Below, piece after piece: positions 21,193-33,716 of a stretch of 64,000 nt of DNA. This DNA is from Henckelia pumila (Eukaryota; Streptophyta; Magnoliopsida; Lamiales; Gesneriaceae). The position numbers were made by a program, and so were the translations under genes. The notes under the pieces are model-generated. The model saw only the letters and a list, made by a program, of their open reading frames with translations, searched no databases and was not told where the DNA came from. The stretch is taken from assembly GCF_033568475.1 (NCBI RefSeq), contig NC_133123.1, forward strand, positions 104,471,228 to 104,535,227. The letters run 5' to 3'. Position 1 is the first letter of the stretch. Every line of letters starts with the position of its first letter.

Positions 21193-22487
21193 CTTGCAAT
21201 ACATATAATCGTGATTGTAAAAGTTCAAGAAAAACGTAGATGAAATAAAGAAAAATTCTTTATAAACTATCATTAATGAACTACACAAGTTTCTATTCAA
21301 TTTTATTTTTTAAAAAAGAAATTAGTTGCAGAAAAAAAATGATATATTTTCAATGGTGGCGAAACTGTGGGAATGACCAAATGACTCTTAAAATATGAAG
21401 AAAATAAAAAATAGAAAGATATGACGCATAAGAAGAAATCGTGAGAAAAAATCTCAAATAAAGTGAATAATGATGAAAAGGAAACCACGATATATGATGA
21501 AAGCATTGTTGAATTTGATCAAAGAAAGAAGGAAAAAAACCGATGAAAAGAAATGAGTCCGTTGAAAAATCAAGCATGAAAACATCATAGATTATGGAAT
21601 AATATTGCTATAATGAGAAATAAAATAAATTATATGTATATATTCATTTGCAAAATAACAATAATTATTTCTTCCAAAAAAAAAATTATGATAATTCTTA
21701 TTCTACCATGTTCGTTATCCACGTGCAACGCACGTGCTTGCTACTAATATGACATATATATGTGTAATCAAAAGGTAATTGGTGCCTTACTACACTCTCA
21801 AGCTCGTGTTTTACCTTTGTTATGATGATGAAACTTGCGACCGTTATCTTTGTACTGAGAGCAAAACTTGTAAACTGCACTAATTCGATAAACAATGCTG
21901 GACAAACTTCATATGACTGCATACTCATCGGATAAACTATAAAGTGTTGATACGAAAAATGAAACTCATAGCTATTGGTTAATCCGACACTTGCTCCACC
22001 TAACTCCATCTTATGGAACATCTCAAGCTGGTTTTTCATTTCTTATACATTCTAAAAGTCAAATCGTGGAAGAAATGTCGGGCACGTATAGAGCATGTTT
22101 TGGTGAATTTGTTAACAAACATGTTAAAAGGGAAATTAAGTGGTTTGCTCCGTTTTACGCGGTATTTCCAAGTTCCAACTACACAAATATACCTTTGCAA
22201 AATAATTTTAATATTGTACGAAAAAAATCAATTATATATCACATGTTATATTTGTGAAACAAAAAATGGTAGTTTGAAAAGTAGTGGTTTTCCAGTATTA
22301 AATTATTTTAGAAAAAAAAAAAAGCAACTTTTTGATGAAAAATCAGAAGTAAAAAAAAGTGGTTTTGATTGTAGGGTATTATATTTTATTTAAATTTTTA
22401 ATTATAATTCTTTGGGTAAGGCTAAGCCATGAAAACGATCGTGTTCACCCCACTTCTAGTGTGTTCTTTCCAGTCGCTTCTTCTGCG
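21193..22487. other. AT-rich intergenic DNA before the F-box gene
   Basis: No gene is recognised. It contains the small palindrome-like GTGCAACGCACGTGC (21724-21738) and poly-A/T tracts. A 113-codon minus-strand frame (21698-22039) has no domain I recognise and is not called. The last few hundred bases must hold the F-box promoter, but no clear TATA box was chosen. Confidence 0.5.
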
Positions 22488-23615
22488 ATGTCCGATTACT
22501 TTCCAGCTGAGCTTCTCGTTGAAATCCTTTCGAGACTCCCCGTCAAATCGGTAATCCGCTTCGCCACAGTCTGCAAATCTTGGCAGTCCCTCATCTCAAA
22601 TCCCAAATTCATCTCCTCGCACCTATCAAATCGCAAGAATCAGAAAACCACCCTCCTTCTCAGGCGTTACGATGCACGCGACAACGCAGAACACTATTCA
22701 CTGCTTGAGCGCGCCGGCGGCGTACCCTTTTCCGTCGACTCTGCGGCCGAACTCGAGTTCCCGTTCAAATCCCAAATTGGGTACTTCAGGATCGTGGGTT
22801 CTTGTGATGGGTTGATTTGCTTGTGCGATGATTACTTTGCTAATCGTTCTCGACCCATATTTTTGTGGAACCCGTCTGTTAAGAATCATCTGGATTTGCC
22901 CAAGCCCACCATCAATCCAAACGGAGCCCACGTTTTTGTTCTTGGCTTTGGAGCTGACGGTCACGATTACAAGGTTGTGAGGGTGGTGTATTGCAAAAAA
23001 GACGATGATTTTTGTTACAGCGTTCCGCCCGAGGTTGAGATATTTTCGCTCAAGACCGGAAGATGGCGAAAGATGATGGGCGTGGACGTTAGGGTTCAGA
23101 TAGTTGAACTCATGTGGTATCAAGTGTTTTTGAATGGGGTTGTCCATTGGATTGCGTATCGATTCCTACCGGACAATAGTAGCAGGAATTCGATTCTGAC
23201 TTTCGATTTCGGGCAAGAGACTTTCGGTGAAATAATGCTACCTGATGAGTTGTCGCGGGTGCCCACCATGAGCATGTTTATCACAAAAATCATGGAATCG
23301 GTCGGAGTGATCCGATACGAGAGAGCTGTGGGTAGTGAGTACTGTGATGTTTGGGTGATGAAGGAGTGTGGTGTCCAAGAATCTTGGACTAAGTTGTACA
23401 GGTTAGATATGGTCGAAAGGTTGGAGAAAGTAGTTTCGTTTTTCGAAAACGGTGAAGCTCTAGTGGCCTCACAGGGACATGGTTTGGTTACATATAATCC
23501 TCAAACAAGGCATATCAAGGGTCTTGGTATCTCCGGCACCGCTCACTCGTTTTACATCAGTAATTATGTGGAAAGCCTTCTTTTGCTGAGAGGACAAAGT
23601 GGCGTTGCGATGTAG
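22488..23615 (+). CDS. F-box protein with F-box-associated (FBA) domain
   Basis: A single-exon gene of 375 codons. The start is the ATG at 22488, placing the F-box at the N-terminus as usual for the family; the open frame upstream has no homology. Residues 1-45 are the F-box: FPAELLVEILSRLPVKSVIR, then FATVCKSWQSLISNPKFI. A variable segment is followed by GSCDGLICLCDD and LWNPSVKNHLDLPKP, then GFGADGHDYKVVRVVY and VEIFSLKTGRWR, the typical FBA type 1 blocks (about residues 95-330). Such proteins are substrate adaptors: the F-box binds SKP1 in an SCF ubiquitin ligase and the FBA part binds the target. The nearest named relatives I know are CPR1/CPR30-like F-box proteins, but the target cannot be inferred. 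The frame is intact, and GC content is higher than in the surroundings, as expected for a working gene. Confidence 0.93.
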   Translation: MSDYFPAELLVEILSRLPVKSVIRFATVCKSWQSLISNPKFISSHLSNRKNQKTTLLLRRYDARDNAEHYSLLERAGGVPFSVDSAAELEFPFKSQIGYFRIVGSCDGLICLCDDYFANRSRPIFLWNPSVKNHLDLPKPTINPNGAHVFVLGFGADGHDYKVVRVVYCKKDDDFCYSVPPEVEIFSLKTGRWRKMMGVDVRVQIVELMWYQVFLNGVVHWIAYRFLPDNSSRNSILTFDFGQETFGEIMLPDELSRVPTMSMFITKIMESVGVIRYERAVGSEYCDVWVMKECGVQESWTKLYRLDMVERLEKVVSFFENGEALVASQGHGLVTYNPQTRHIKGLGISGTAHSFYISNYVESLLLLRGQSGVAM

Positions 23616-25700
23616 GAGTTCTCGGAGGGGCAGAAGAACTGTTGATGGAGGAGGTGGTTGGTGCATCGAGTAAGATAGCATTTGGATTCTGGCATTGCGT
23701 GGATGGTGGTTGGCCGAAGAAGACGGGGGGGAGTTTTTAGACACGGGCAAGCTTGTGATTTAAGGTATACGGTTTGGTGTGTTCTTGAAGCAAACTGTGG
23801 TTTGGTTTAAAGTGAATGTTTGTGCTTGGAAAAATAATGTTGTTGTGTGTTTTTTGCTGCCTTTGTTAGATACTAACAAGGTATGACATTTTTTTATGGA
23901 AAACTTCCGGTATTGTGATAAACTTTGTAATTTGTTGTCTGACCATGTGTATGTATTGCTTCAGGATGAACTAATAAGCTTGCTAAATTATATTTATATG
24001 AAAACAAGTGTTTTATTTGTTATGTGATCTCTTACAACCTTTTTCGCCTTGGAGCTATTTAGCTTAGGATTGGAAATTTGATCTTGGTTCATCATGTAGA
24101 TTCTTAGACTCTGGTTGGTCACTGTCATAAATGGGACTCTACCAACGTGTTGGACTTCACTTGTTTTTTGTTGTGCATACAAAATGCAGATTATCACAAG
24201 TACATTTAATTTGGTGTAAGGGTGAGTTTGAATATAAAAGTTCTTGCTTAAAAACATTTAAATAAGTCTATTTTTTTTTTTAAAGTGGTTTTATTTTATT
24301 TGTTTTTTTTAAAAAAAAAATAAAAGCGGTTTCGGCGCTTGGATAAATGTTGAAAATTATTTTTTTTAAAAAAATAATTTAAATAGAAATAAAAGCAGGA
24401 GTCAAAAATCCAATATTTCTAACTTCTGAAATGCTTTTGTAATCGAATCGGTTTGTTTTTCTTAAAAAACTTTTTTTTTTTTAAAAAAATAAGTTTTTTG
24501 AGTTGCTTCTCAAACCAAACGCAGTGTTGTTGGGAACAGAAGCTTTTGGAACGTGGGAAAACCTTTTTTTGTTTTTTTTTTTCATTTTTTTCAAAATCAC
24601 CAAAATGGTTGTTGTATATGCTTTCTTTGAGATGCATAAAGGAAGCCAAAAGTCGTAAAATTTAGGTAGAGTTTGGGAGAGTTTTTGGAAGCACTTCTCA
24701 GTTTTTTTTAACAAAATTTGACAAAATTTCAAAATTTTGTGAAAGTAAAGCTGAGAAATGCATCTTAAAAGCGCTCTCAGACACTACCTTAGTTTTGATA
24801 TTCTTCTTTAGCTTCTCTTTTAAAATCAGTAAAAACAGAACATTTTGTCACCGAAATACAGAATTACATAGTTCGAGAAATATTAAATTTCTTGCTTCGT
24901 GACACGGGGACACAAGACAATGCATTTCTATGTTACTGATTACCATATGCTCCCCCAGAGATGAGAGATCCGTTATTTGTCCGACGTACATTTTAGCATA
25001 TAGAGTCGTGGGCAGATGTTAAGAATAACGTATGTATTTTAAGATTAAATATTATATGATACACGGTATATACTTCAGCCGTAGCGCTTAGTAGCTTAAA
25101 ACACAACACTTTCTTTACCATGTCTCGGAGGATGATTGAGTGGTTTGTTTCTTGTTCTTTGCTTGGGGATCATTGCAAGTCTCTCGCAAATTCACGAGAT
25201 TTTGTTCTGCATTTGAACTTCAAAAAGTTACAGGAAATGGTGCCGCAAATCACGCTCAAATAGGAAGGCAAAGCAAGACTAATCCGTCACCGCAAAAAAC
25301 AAAATAACCATCTGGTATATAGATTAATCATGGAAGGATATGTTCATACAGAATATCGAAATTACTAGTAGTCACGAAAAAGTGCACTGATATTAGAACA
25401 AAATCATGAGGTTTAAAATCTTATTTCCTTAACATATGTATGAATTTCCTATACAACAATTCCAATCCAGACGAATACTTCTTCAAATGTCATCCACTCG
25501 GACCGACAATCGATATGCCCTTCCGTGCAGTCTCATCCATCAGCAATGTCAAAACAGACCCAGATATCATAATCCATTGAAGGCGGTTATAATAAGAAAC
25601 CAACGAAAAGCTTGCTCCCGAGATCTGGAAACTTTTACCCGGTGATAATAGCATCCACTTGCAGTCATTTCTCTTTTTTTTTTTTATTAAATCTTTTGGG
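23616..25700. other. Intergenic region between F-box and LAZ1-like genes
   Basis: The two genes converge here, so both 3' UTRs lie inside. The DNA is AT-rich with long A and T runs (24270-24600). Apart from the Tourist-like element at 24665 no feature is supported. TTTATT at 25684-25689 would read AATAAA on the LAZ1 strand but is very close to the stop. Confidence 0.5.
24665..24788. mobile_element. Tourist-like MITE (PIF/Harbinger type), 124 bp
   Basis: Inverted ends of nearly 40 bases: GGTAGAGTTTGGGAGAG... and ...CGCTCTCAGACACTACC. It is flanked by TTA at 24662-24664 and 24789-24791, the target duplication of PIF/Harbinger elements. No coding capacity. Confidence 0.75.
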
Positions 25701-28700
25701 CTAATCTTTGATAAGCCATCTACGGCCACGAATCTGATAGCCACTAAAGGTTTGATCACTGCTGCTTTCACCACCACTTTCTGCACTGGTATACCCTGAT
25801 TTCCGGCGATGCTTCCTTCTCCTTGAATTACCACTGTCACTCATGCTTCCATTTAAGAGAGGATCGTCTATTCCTCGGATCACTTTGCGTGCTGGTGATG
25901 ATGTGGCTATGAAACTGTCGTCCATGGTTTTCCTACCTTTGTCGTGTCTCTTAATGTTCTGAGAGATCTTATGCAACTTCTGATTGAACTTAGTGAAACC
26001 CTTCTCCATAGGTTCCACGGCTTGATTGACTGTAAACTTGACATCATTCACAATCTGCAAAGTCACGACAACAAAATGCTTTGATCCACCGATTCTAGCC
26101 ATTCGTCTCAAAAAGGGGAAATAACTGCATCTCTAGGTCAACTATGAGAACAGAAAAGCTAAAAAGACAGGTTCTAACAAGTAACATACTAGCTCCATAT
26201 TTTGCTCAGTGTGGCAATAAGAAAGTTAAGAAACCTGTTATTTCCCTTGTATTTACAATGCAGCAGACAACTATGTATATTAAACTTTATTCCAAAGAAA
26301 CAACTACAATCAAATGAAACAGCATGCACTTTGAGAGGCAGAGTTGAATTCAAGACAATGGTTTAAATCAACTTGGTGCCTGTAAGTTCCAATCTACAAT
26401 ACTATCAACGAAAATCAGATAAAAGGGACAGAAGATTTAATAAAATTAGATTTGGTGCTTGACTTGATTAAATGATTTAGTTATGAATCAAATATGGGCA
26501 CACCATGGCCGGGCACTGAGCTACACAGATGCTGTCTTAAGCCCAGATATTTCATGTTTACCACGGATGAAATCCCTTTTGCGGGTGCCATTTCATGCCT
26601 GTTTTGTAAATTCACTTTCTGGTTCAAGTGTAATGTTTTATGGACAGGAATATAGTTCCTGTTGTGTAGGAGAGTGTGAAAGATTCTTACAAAAAGATAA
26701 GCATGACAAACTTTAATCCTTATCCTTTCTCTCAATTTAGAGATGTTACTAATTAAAGTCAAGCAGTTGAGTAAGGACTACATAGATATTTCCCTGCTTA
26801 AATCTGATTAAGTTAGTTGAATAGCAAAACTGGTAAATCATATCATCCAAGGTTGCATTTGGATTCATCAATCCGATCTCCATGGATTCACAATGAGTTG
26901 TCCAAAACTCAAAATCCATCACGGTGTTGGGTGAAAAGTACAAAGCTCCGCATTTCACATTCTTCATTCTTTTCAAACTCGAAATTTTTAGGTAATATTT
27001 GAAGCATTTGAAATTCCTTAAAAAGAGGTTCTTTGGCTTCTTTCAAATTCACTAATTCTCTTTACTTTGCGTCCACCACATTAAAATTAAGCAATCCAAA
27101 ATATGCAGCCATAAGTTATTTCTTTTCCAATCGCGTATCACTGGAATTGTATTTGTAAAAGCAGCCATAGTAAATCAAGTTTTTCATAATCAAAACAGTA
27201 ACCTGAGCAAGAAAATTTGGTTGGAGTAAAAAGGAACAAGAAGAAATGCAGAATAAATAACCACCAAAAGGTAAAAGCAGCTTGAAGAATCAGCAAGAAT
27301 GAACACCTACATCCCTGATTCCTCCATACTATCATTTAACTCAAAATTTTCTCCTATTACTCAGAAAATGCTTATCGTCGTATAAAAACAGAAACCGTTG
27401 GATTTCGGCATTTTGCCAATAATTTTTGTGTGAGCCATAGCATTGGCGAGAAGGATTGATATGCTGATGAAGGACAAATAAGCCTTACAATGATTATAAA
27501 TATCATTGAGCAACAATATCACGAAGTAGACCATGTTTAATGAGAGAAAGACTTACATATTCACCGCCGCCAATAAAGACATCCCTCACACTTTCTCTTA
27601 TGGTCATTCCACTCCTAACATCAAAGTCAGGTTGTGGAAGGCGCAATTTTGTGGGCCGTTCACTATCCCTAACCTCATCAGGATCTAGAGGGCAATCAAC
27701 AGATGCATAATCTCCAAGGACTGCAATGGTTCCAGAAAAACGATCTCCCATTAACTCATAAGGCTTTGCAGGGAACACATAAAGGTGAGCCACGGAAGCA
27801 ATGCCCATCTGTGCTGGATGAACGCATATACCTGTTAAACTTTAGTCCTTACCTTAATAACTTGGAATAAAATAAATATAAGTCTCTAAATAAAATATCG
27901 GTATTTTGTCTGCTAAATTACTTGTTCATAACTTTTTAAATCTCAGCCTCCCTAGGATTTAAGCCTTCCTATTCCCATTTTCTCAGTTGCTATTTAAATC
28001 TCATAAATGTGTTCAATGACAAAAAAAAACACTTCACATCTTAGATGCTCCAGATTCATTTGATTGTTCTTCCACATTCATCCTATATAATTCTAGGTGT
28101 TTCCAAAAGAGCTGAACAAGCATTGAACGTTTAACACAGAAGAACACTTACACTCTTCTATTTTCTATGCTCAGAAACAAAACATCGTCGTAACTGGTAA
28201 ATAAGAATATTTGAAGAGCTGCACTAAAGAAATAAACTCAGCTTAAAACAATTACCTCAATACAAATAATAAAGTCCTGGATACTCGACTTAAACTGCAA
28301 TGCTTGAGCTATTGGACTTTGGAATAAACCAATTGAATAGAGAAGAGCTATAGCAACACCTTGCCACCAAGTTAAGAACACAATTGACTTGAATGTCAAA
28401 AACTTGTAGAGCGGTTTGATGTGTGCTAATTCATCCTTCGTACTAGTATAAAATTGAACTAAGCAATATAAAGCCCATGACTGACTGAAATTTAAAATCA
28501 CAGCCATGTATGCATACCTGAAAGAAACAAAATATACCATGAGAGTTATTTCGTCTCCGTTCACATGTAACATCTTAAGCTCAAGTAAATTCTTATGCTG
28601 AAATTCAAATAGCAATTTCAGATGGATTATCACAGGAAATTATGCAAAGAAAGGATAAAAACACAATAGCAAAATTAAATGGCTGATGTTGAATCAATCT

Positions 28701-31700
28701 ACCGTCAATCTGTTGTGTATAAGCAGTCGTGATTTAATATCAATAAATGATGAAGTTTAAGGTACATTTTTCTCTCTAAAATGAGCGCAATTCAAAAATT
28801 AATTCAACAAAAGATATTTCTGAATATCCTGCAAGACAAGCAAAAAAGCTGTAACACAATAAAGTATTAAACACCACACACTCATTAGGGCTAAGTCCCG
28901 TATGTATAGCATTTCATTTCAGTTTCCACCTGTTCAAGAATTTATTATGATGAAACTGATTAAATTGAACAAATGTTCCAATTGTGTACAAAATTCATAG
29001 TCCTTAGATGCAGAACCATCTTACCCACAGTTCAATTTGAAGTCTCCTTCACAGTAAACATCAAAAGCCTCAAGAATTACAGCTGAAATAGCAGTAAATG
29101 CTTTTATAATCATCTGTTACCAAAATTTAGGCGGTTAATTAAACATGGGGAGATAAAATATGGAGAAGAACAAATAATGGAATATATTGAGATATTCCTT
29201 TTACAGATGAGGACGTACATACTGAACTATTCCAAACTTGATGACCTGATATACCCACTGACCAAGTTTCCACGGCTTTAAAAAACAATTCATGGGAAAG
29301 GGATGCTTTACAAGTCCTCTTTCAGGGCCATGATCTAGGAGGGGTGTTTTCATGCTTGTGCGCCCTTCCCTCTTCATAAATTCAATCGTCCTCTCTTCTC
29401 CACCTATTTCACCATAAGAAAATATAATGAGCTGATCTCTAAACACACAAGTCAATTAGGGTAGCAAGACTCGCATACTAATAACAATTCGGGTAAGCAT
29501 CTCGATCATGAGCATAAAACAGGAAAATAAATTGAAAAGCTAAGTACGAAATCATAGTTTTTATATGAACAATTTTTTAAATTTAAAAATGGATAGGACT
29601 AACAATACCTAGACAAGCAACAAGGTATCTTCCAAAGCAATACATGGCGAAGGATTCATAACAATCTCGAAGGATCTCAATATCAACGCTAATTGCTGGG
29701 TCTACCAGCGATACAAACTGCACAAAAAACAATGTATCCAAGAAGAAAAGAAATCAATAAAAATGCTCTACAGAAGAAATCTTCACAGCTAAAAGTACAG
29801 GAACCATGAAATTCAAGCAGATTTCCAGGTGGAAAATAGAATTGTCAAAGTTGCTGAACCCTTTCAGAAGACCTCAAGATATCCATATGAACAAGTTAAG
29901 AAATAACATAGAAAAACTAATCTTAACAAAATTAAAAATGACAAAAACCATGGAACTCAAGAAAGATTTTCAAGTGGAAGAGATAAATTTTCTGCGCAGA
30001 AAGAGCTGATAAGAGAACCTTCAACTGACAACTAGGAACCACATTCAAACAAAGTAAAAGGAAAAAAAATTTCCCAGAAATTGAATGTTTCACCGACAAA
30101 ATATATATCCAGATTTGTGATTCTGAGCTCAATGGATCACAAGAAAGTCTTTATCTCCAAAAAAATATGTGAATAAGATCAGAATAAGACATAAAAAATA
30201 GCAGAAGAAGAAATAAAAGAAAAATAACGGAATAATAAAACGGAGAAATGCACGTAAATCACAAAAAATGAACTGAAATTCTAGCATAAAAGAGTAGACA
30301 GTTCAAGGCGTCAGCAGAAAAACTGTGATCATGGCAGGACAAATATGATAAAATCTTAATGTAATGATTTTATTTTCAAGGATAAAATGATTCAAACATT
30401 CTAGGATGACTATACATCAACTTTGATTTGTTATTTAGCAAATCATGAAGTAGTTAAATGATTTTTCACTCTGATTCGATAAATTATTAGCTATAATATG
30501 AGTAAACAACCGTTAATTTTCCAAAGCTTCAAACACACTGTGGATTAGCTATTATGATGTAAAACATTAAACATGCCATATTCTTCAAGTTCTTCGTACA
30601 TTTTCTCAGATTCAAAACATGATAACACCAATGGAACAACTCAATTGTCATCCATTAAACAGAGTCAAAAAAATATAAGAATTTAAAATCAAGGACAGAG
30701 ACAAATTCAAAATCAAAAGAAGAAAAGGCTTTGATTTCTATATTATTAAACATAAAACAATAACCAAAAGACATGATTCTTTGTTACAACAGCTCCTTCC
30801 ATTCTATGCCCCTGTCATAAAATTTGCAACCGAAAAACTTAATATATTATACTTTTTACAGCAGCTCCTATGATTCTCTGCCACTGCCATGACGCATTTG
30901 ACCAAAAGCTTTCAAAGGCGAATTATTATCTCTCCTACGGAGAAAATCTTTTTTTGATAGGAAACAAGATTATATTATATATATATAATAATGTAATAAT
31001 TATGAAAATCGGATAAGATATCTGCACAAAGAACCCCTAAAACTCAAGACATATTAGCAATATATTAAATTCTAATCTCTGAATAGATCTAAAACCGAAA
31101 ACATAGCAAACTCTTTATGATTCCTAATCCAATTAGAAACCCGCAACTTGATCTTTTCCCAACACTTCATTTGAGTCTGCTATATCATCAAAAATTCTCC
31201 TAATCCTCTCCAGCTAAACAGACCAGGAAATACAATAAACCACCACCGTCCAAAACAATCTTCCTCTCCTACCAAGGTAGCACCTAGATCAGCAGCAAAT
31301 AAATCCTTCGCTAACCTCAGAGCTACCCAAACCAGACCCAACTCCTCCAAAGCTCTAAACCAAAGGAGACTCATGAAAGTGCAATGGATAAAAATATGGT
31401 CCTGGGCTCCACCTCTAGTCGACATAGCACACACCAACTTGGGCAAAGAGAACATGCTACTACGAAAATCATGTGCATACAACTATTCAATCTGCGATAT
31501 ATCCTTCCATTGTTCTTAAGACAATTCAAATTAAACTATTAATAAATTAGATATGGCGGGGGGGACCAAAATTCTCGAGCTGGAAAATCCCAGAATTTGT
31601 GATGGATAATATCAAGAGTCAAGCGCAGAAAACATAAGCACATTTTTTGCTTACTAAAATGGCTTCCAGCCCATTTCTTCTCCTAAAATGGGGCCCTAGA

Positions 31701-32270
31701 TCATGCATAGAGGATACGATCAATGTACTAAATCACGCATTCAATTTTTTTGTTTATGTGGTGAGTTTAATCAGTTAATTCCCTCAATTCTCTTCATATA
31801 TCTATGCATATGATCTCCCTAATGTGAGTGCAGCTCGGTCTTGCGTTGTTTTCACTATACCCTACTGTGCAAAAACCAATCAAATAAAATTAAATTAAAT
31901 ACAAAATCACGGTAGTTTAACACCCATAGAAAGGAAAACTTACTGATTCCACAGCATAACAGGGTACCATCAATATCACTCCAATCAAAAACTTTTGTTC
32001 CTGGAAAGCGAAAAGTAGCTCAATACCCAAGACAAAACATCCATCTTCACACATATGGACATAAACATGATAGGGGAATACCTCGGGATTCTTGTATGCA
32101 GATAAATGTTCGAAGATGAGATAAACGGAAAGGGTCAGAGTCAGGACGACAGAAACTCCGGCGATCAGAGAGGCCCATGTGGGTGTGGAATACCCGCCGC
32201 CGCCGCCGGCGACGATTAAGGTGACCCTATTCAAATAGTAATAAACTTGATTTACTATGTCCTGCAGCAT
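25701..32270 (-). CDS. LAZ1: LAZ1/TMEM184-like membrane protein (8 exons)
   Basis: Exons on the minus strand: 32270-32082, 32000-31944, 29717-29609, 29403-29219, 29113-29025, 28517-28256, 27808-27557, 26054-25701. All introns are GT-AG and phases agree. The joined frame is 498 residues, close to the roughly 485 of Arabidopsis LAZ1. The N-terminal ATG at 32270 is the first in frame. Family blocks: LIFEHLSAYKNPE, EQKFLIGVILMVPCYAVES, RDCYESFAMYCFGRYLVACL, TPLLDH, KHPFPMN, VILNFSQSWALYCLVQFY, FLTFKSIVFLTWWQG, PAKPYELMGDRF, and the C-terminal RRKHRRKSGYTSAESGGE. It belongs to the DUF300/organic solute transporter alpha family (PF03619), with about seven membrane spans and a cytosolic charged tail. 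LAZ1 relatives act at the tonoplast and endomembranes, affecting brassinosteroid receptor traffic and cell death. Intron 2 (2.2 kb) and intron 7 (1.5 kb) are long. No break is seen. Confidence 0.93.
31180..31482 (-). pseudogene. LINE reverse-transcriptase C-terminal scrap in LAZ1 intron 2
   Basis: A frame of about 100 codons with HIFIHCTFMSLLWFRALEEL, like the zinc-binding zf-RVT end of plant non-LTR retrotransposon proteins (C...H.F..C......W). It lies in the same orientation as the gene. Too short to function. It accounts for part of the unusual length of intron 2. Confidence 0.6.
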
Positions 32271-32487
32271 CAATTCAATTAGCCTCAAAACACAAATCTA
32301 GAGTTTGATTTTTCCTTTCTCGATCGAAGATCATACAATTTCTTTCAAAATAATCGATTTTTCTGATTTGGATTAATGAAGAGCGAGGGTTTGAATTTGG
32401 TCAGAGACTGTATGATTGGTAGGCCGATTAGAGCAGCTGAGACAATGATTCACAGGCTCATTAATTTATATATATATATATATATAT
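32271..32487 (-). promoter_or_regulatory. 5' UTR and proximal promoter of LAZ1-like gene
   Basis: About 200 bases of ordinary AT-rich sequence precede the ATG, then a TA microsatellite (about 32467-32487). Beyond it everything to 33.7 kb is transposon, so the native proximal promoter is short or has been pushed away. No TATA box is chosen because the TA run confuses it. Confidence 0.4.
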
Positions 32488-32631
32488 CAGCTCCTCAACC
32501 ATGTTTCCTACTTGGTCCGCGACCACGATAGTGGATTTTAGTAGTTTTTGTTTTTTTTTTCACATCACTAAAACCCATTACCAAATTTTAGTGGTCGCGG
32601 ACCAAGTGGGAAAACATTGGTTGTACAGCTG
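32488..32631. mobile_element. (TA)n-flanked palindromic element 1, 144 bp
   Basis: The ends pair over about 40 bases: CAGCTCCTCAACCATG... and ...CCAATG..GTACAGCTG inverted, with the shared core CTTGGTCCGCGACCAC. It is flanked directly by TA runs on both sides (32467-32487 and 32634-32657). This resembles microsatellite-associated MITEs (Micron-like); family unknown. Confidence 0.72.
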
Positions 32632-32657
32632 AAAATATATATATATATATATATATA

Positions 32658-33664
32658 AATTTTGAGATGCCCAACAAGTGCCCAACAAATAATGCCCATT
32701 TCATGCCCGACTAGAGATATTCATTGGTCGGTTTGATTTTAATTTGTCTAATTTCGATTTGATTTTTCGGTTTTCGGTTTATAAAAAATGTAATCCGAAG
32801 TCAAATCGTTCTACTTCGGTTCGGTTCGATTTTTGTACTATAATGGATTGGTTTATACGATTTGGTTTGGTCGGTTTGATCATTAATAATACATAACACA
32901 ATAAAAAAAACATAAATTTCATCCAACATATAATTTATATACTCCATCTCACAACTTAAAGTTTTAGTCATATAGTTAAGAAACAAAAAATAACAAACAA
33001 TACAAGGACAAACATCCAACCACATTCTTATAATATTTTCAAAAAGACAAAATAAATTTTGATACGATTATTTCGATTTTGACAATTATTAGAATTAATA
33101 ATAAAAAAATATTGTAAAATATAATATATTTTTTAACATGATTTCGTAGTAAAAACTTTAAAAATAAAGTCTAAATGACTTACATAAACAATAATCAACT
33201 AAAAATTACATAAAAATCAATCAACTAATCAACAATAAATTACATAAACAACAACAATGAATTAAATAAACAACAATCAACAAAAAATTATTCAAAATAA
33301 TTATTCATTCACTAAATATTATCTCATAACATATAACATAAATAAAAATTATTAATTTAATTCAATTTCGGTTTTTTCTGTCGGTTCGGTTTTGACATAT
33401 ATAATCCAAAACCGAACCAAATAAACTTTGGTTTTAATATTTATATCCGAATTATAAAATACGGTTTTCGGTTCGGTTCGGTCTTTCATTTTTTCGGTTT
33501 GGATTTCTGGTTTTTTTGCTTTTATCCGAAATATGAACACCCCTATGCCCGACCACTAAAACTCGGTGCCGTGTTTTAGTGTTGCGAAAAATAAAAAACC
33601 AAAACTACTAAAACCCGGCATGGTCGGGCACGAAGTGGGCAGAAATTTATTGGACAGTTTAAAA

Positions 33665-33666
<2 letters not shown>
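32658..33666. mobile_element. (TA)n-flanked palindromic element 2, split by a hAT
   Basis: Outer parts 32658-32711 and 33554-33666 form an imperfect palindrome (GCCCA..TTC.TGCCCGAC against GTCGGGCACGAAGTGGGC). It lies between TA runs ending at 32657 and starting at 33667. Its right arm matches element 1 (GTCG.GGAC.AAGTGGG), so both belong to one family. An 834-bp hAT-like element interrupts it. Confidence 0.72.
32712..33545. mobile_element. Non-autonomous hAT-like element, 834 bp
   Basis: Ends TAGAGATATTCAT and, inverted, TAGGGGTGTTCAT. A perfect 8-bp target duplication TGCCCGAC lies at 32704-32711 and 33546-33553. Subterminal GGTTCGGTT/CGGTTTTCGG repeats stand at both ends, and the centre is AT-rich. 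No transposase. It sits inside palindromic element 2, so it is the younger of the two. Confidence 0.82.

Positions 33667-33711
<45 letters not shown>
33667..33711. repeat. (TA)n microsatellite
   Basis: About 22 TA units bounding palindromic element 2 on the right. Matching TA runs are at 32467-32487 and 32634-32657. Confidence 0.9.

Positions 33712-33716
<5 letters not shown>

Noticed and set aside
21698..22039. 113-codon minus-strand frame upstream of the F-box gene
   Set aside because: No recognisable domain, AT-rich surroundings, and no start or splice context worth trusting.
24419..24732. Lysine- and phenylalanine-rich frames
   Set aside because: They are products of long A and T runs in intergenic DNA.
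32467..32487. TA run as the LAZ1 TATA box
   Set aside because: It is a microsatellite tied to a transposon border, so a TATA function cannot be read from it.
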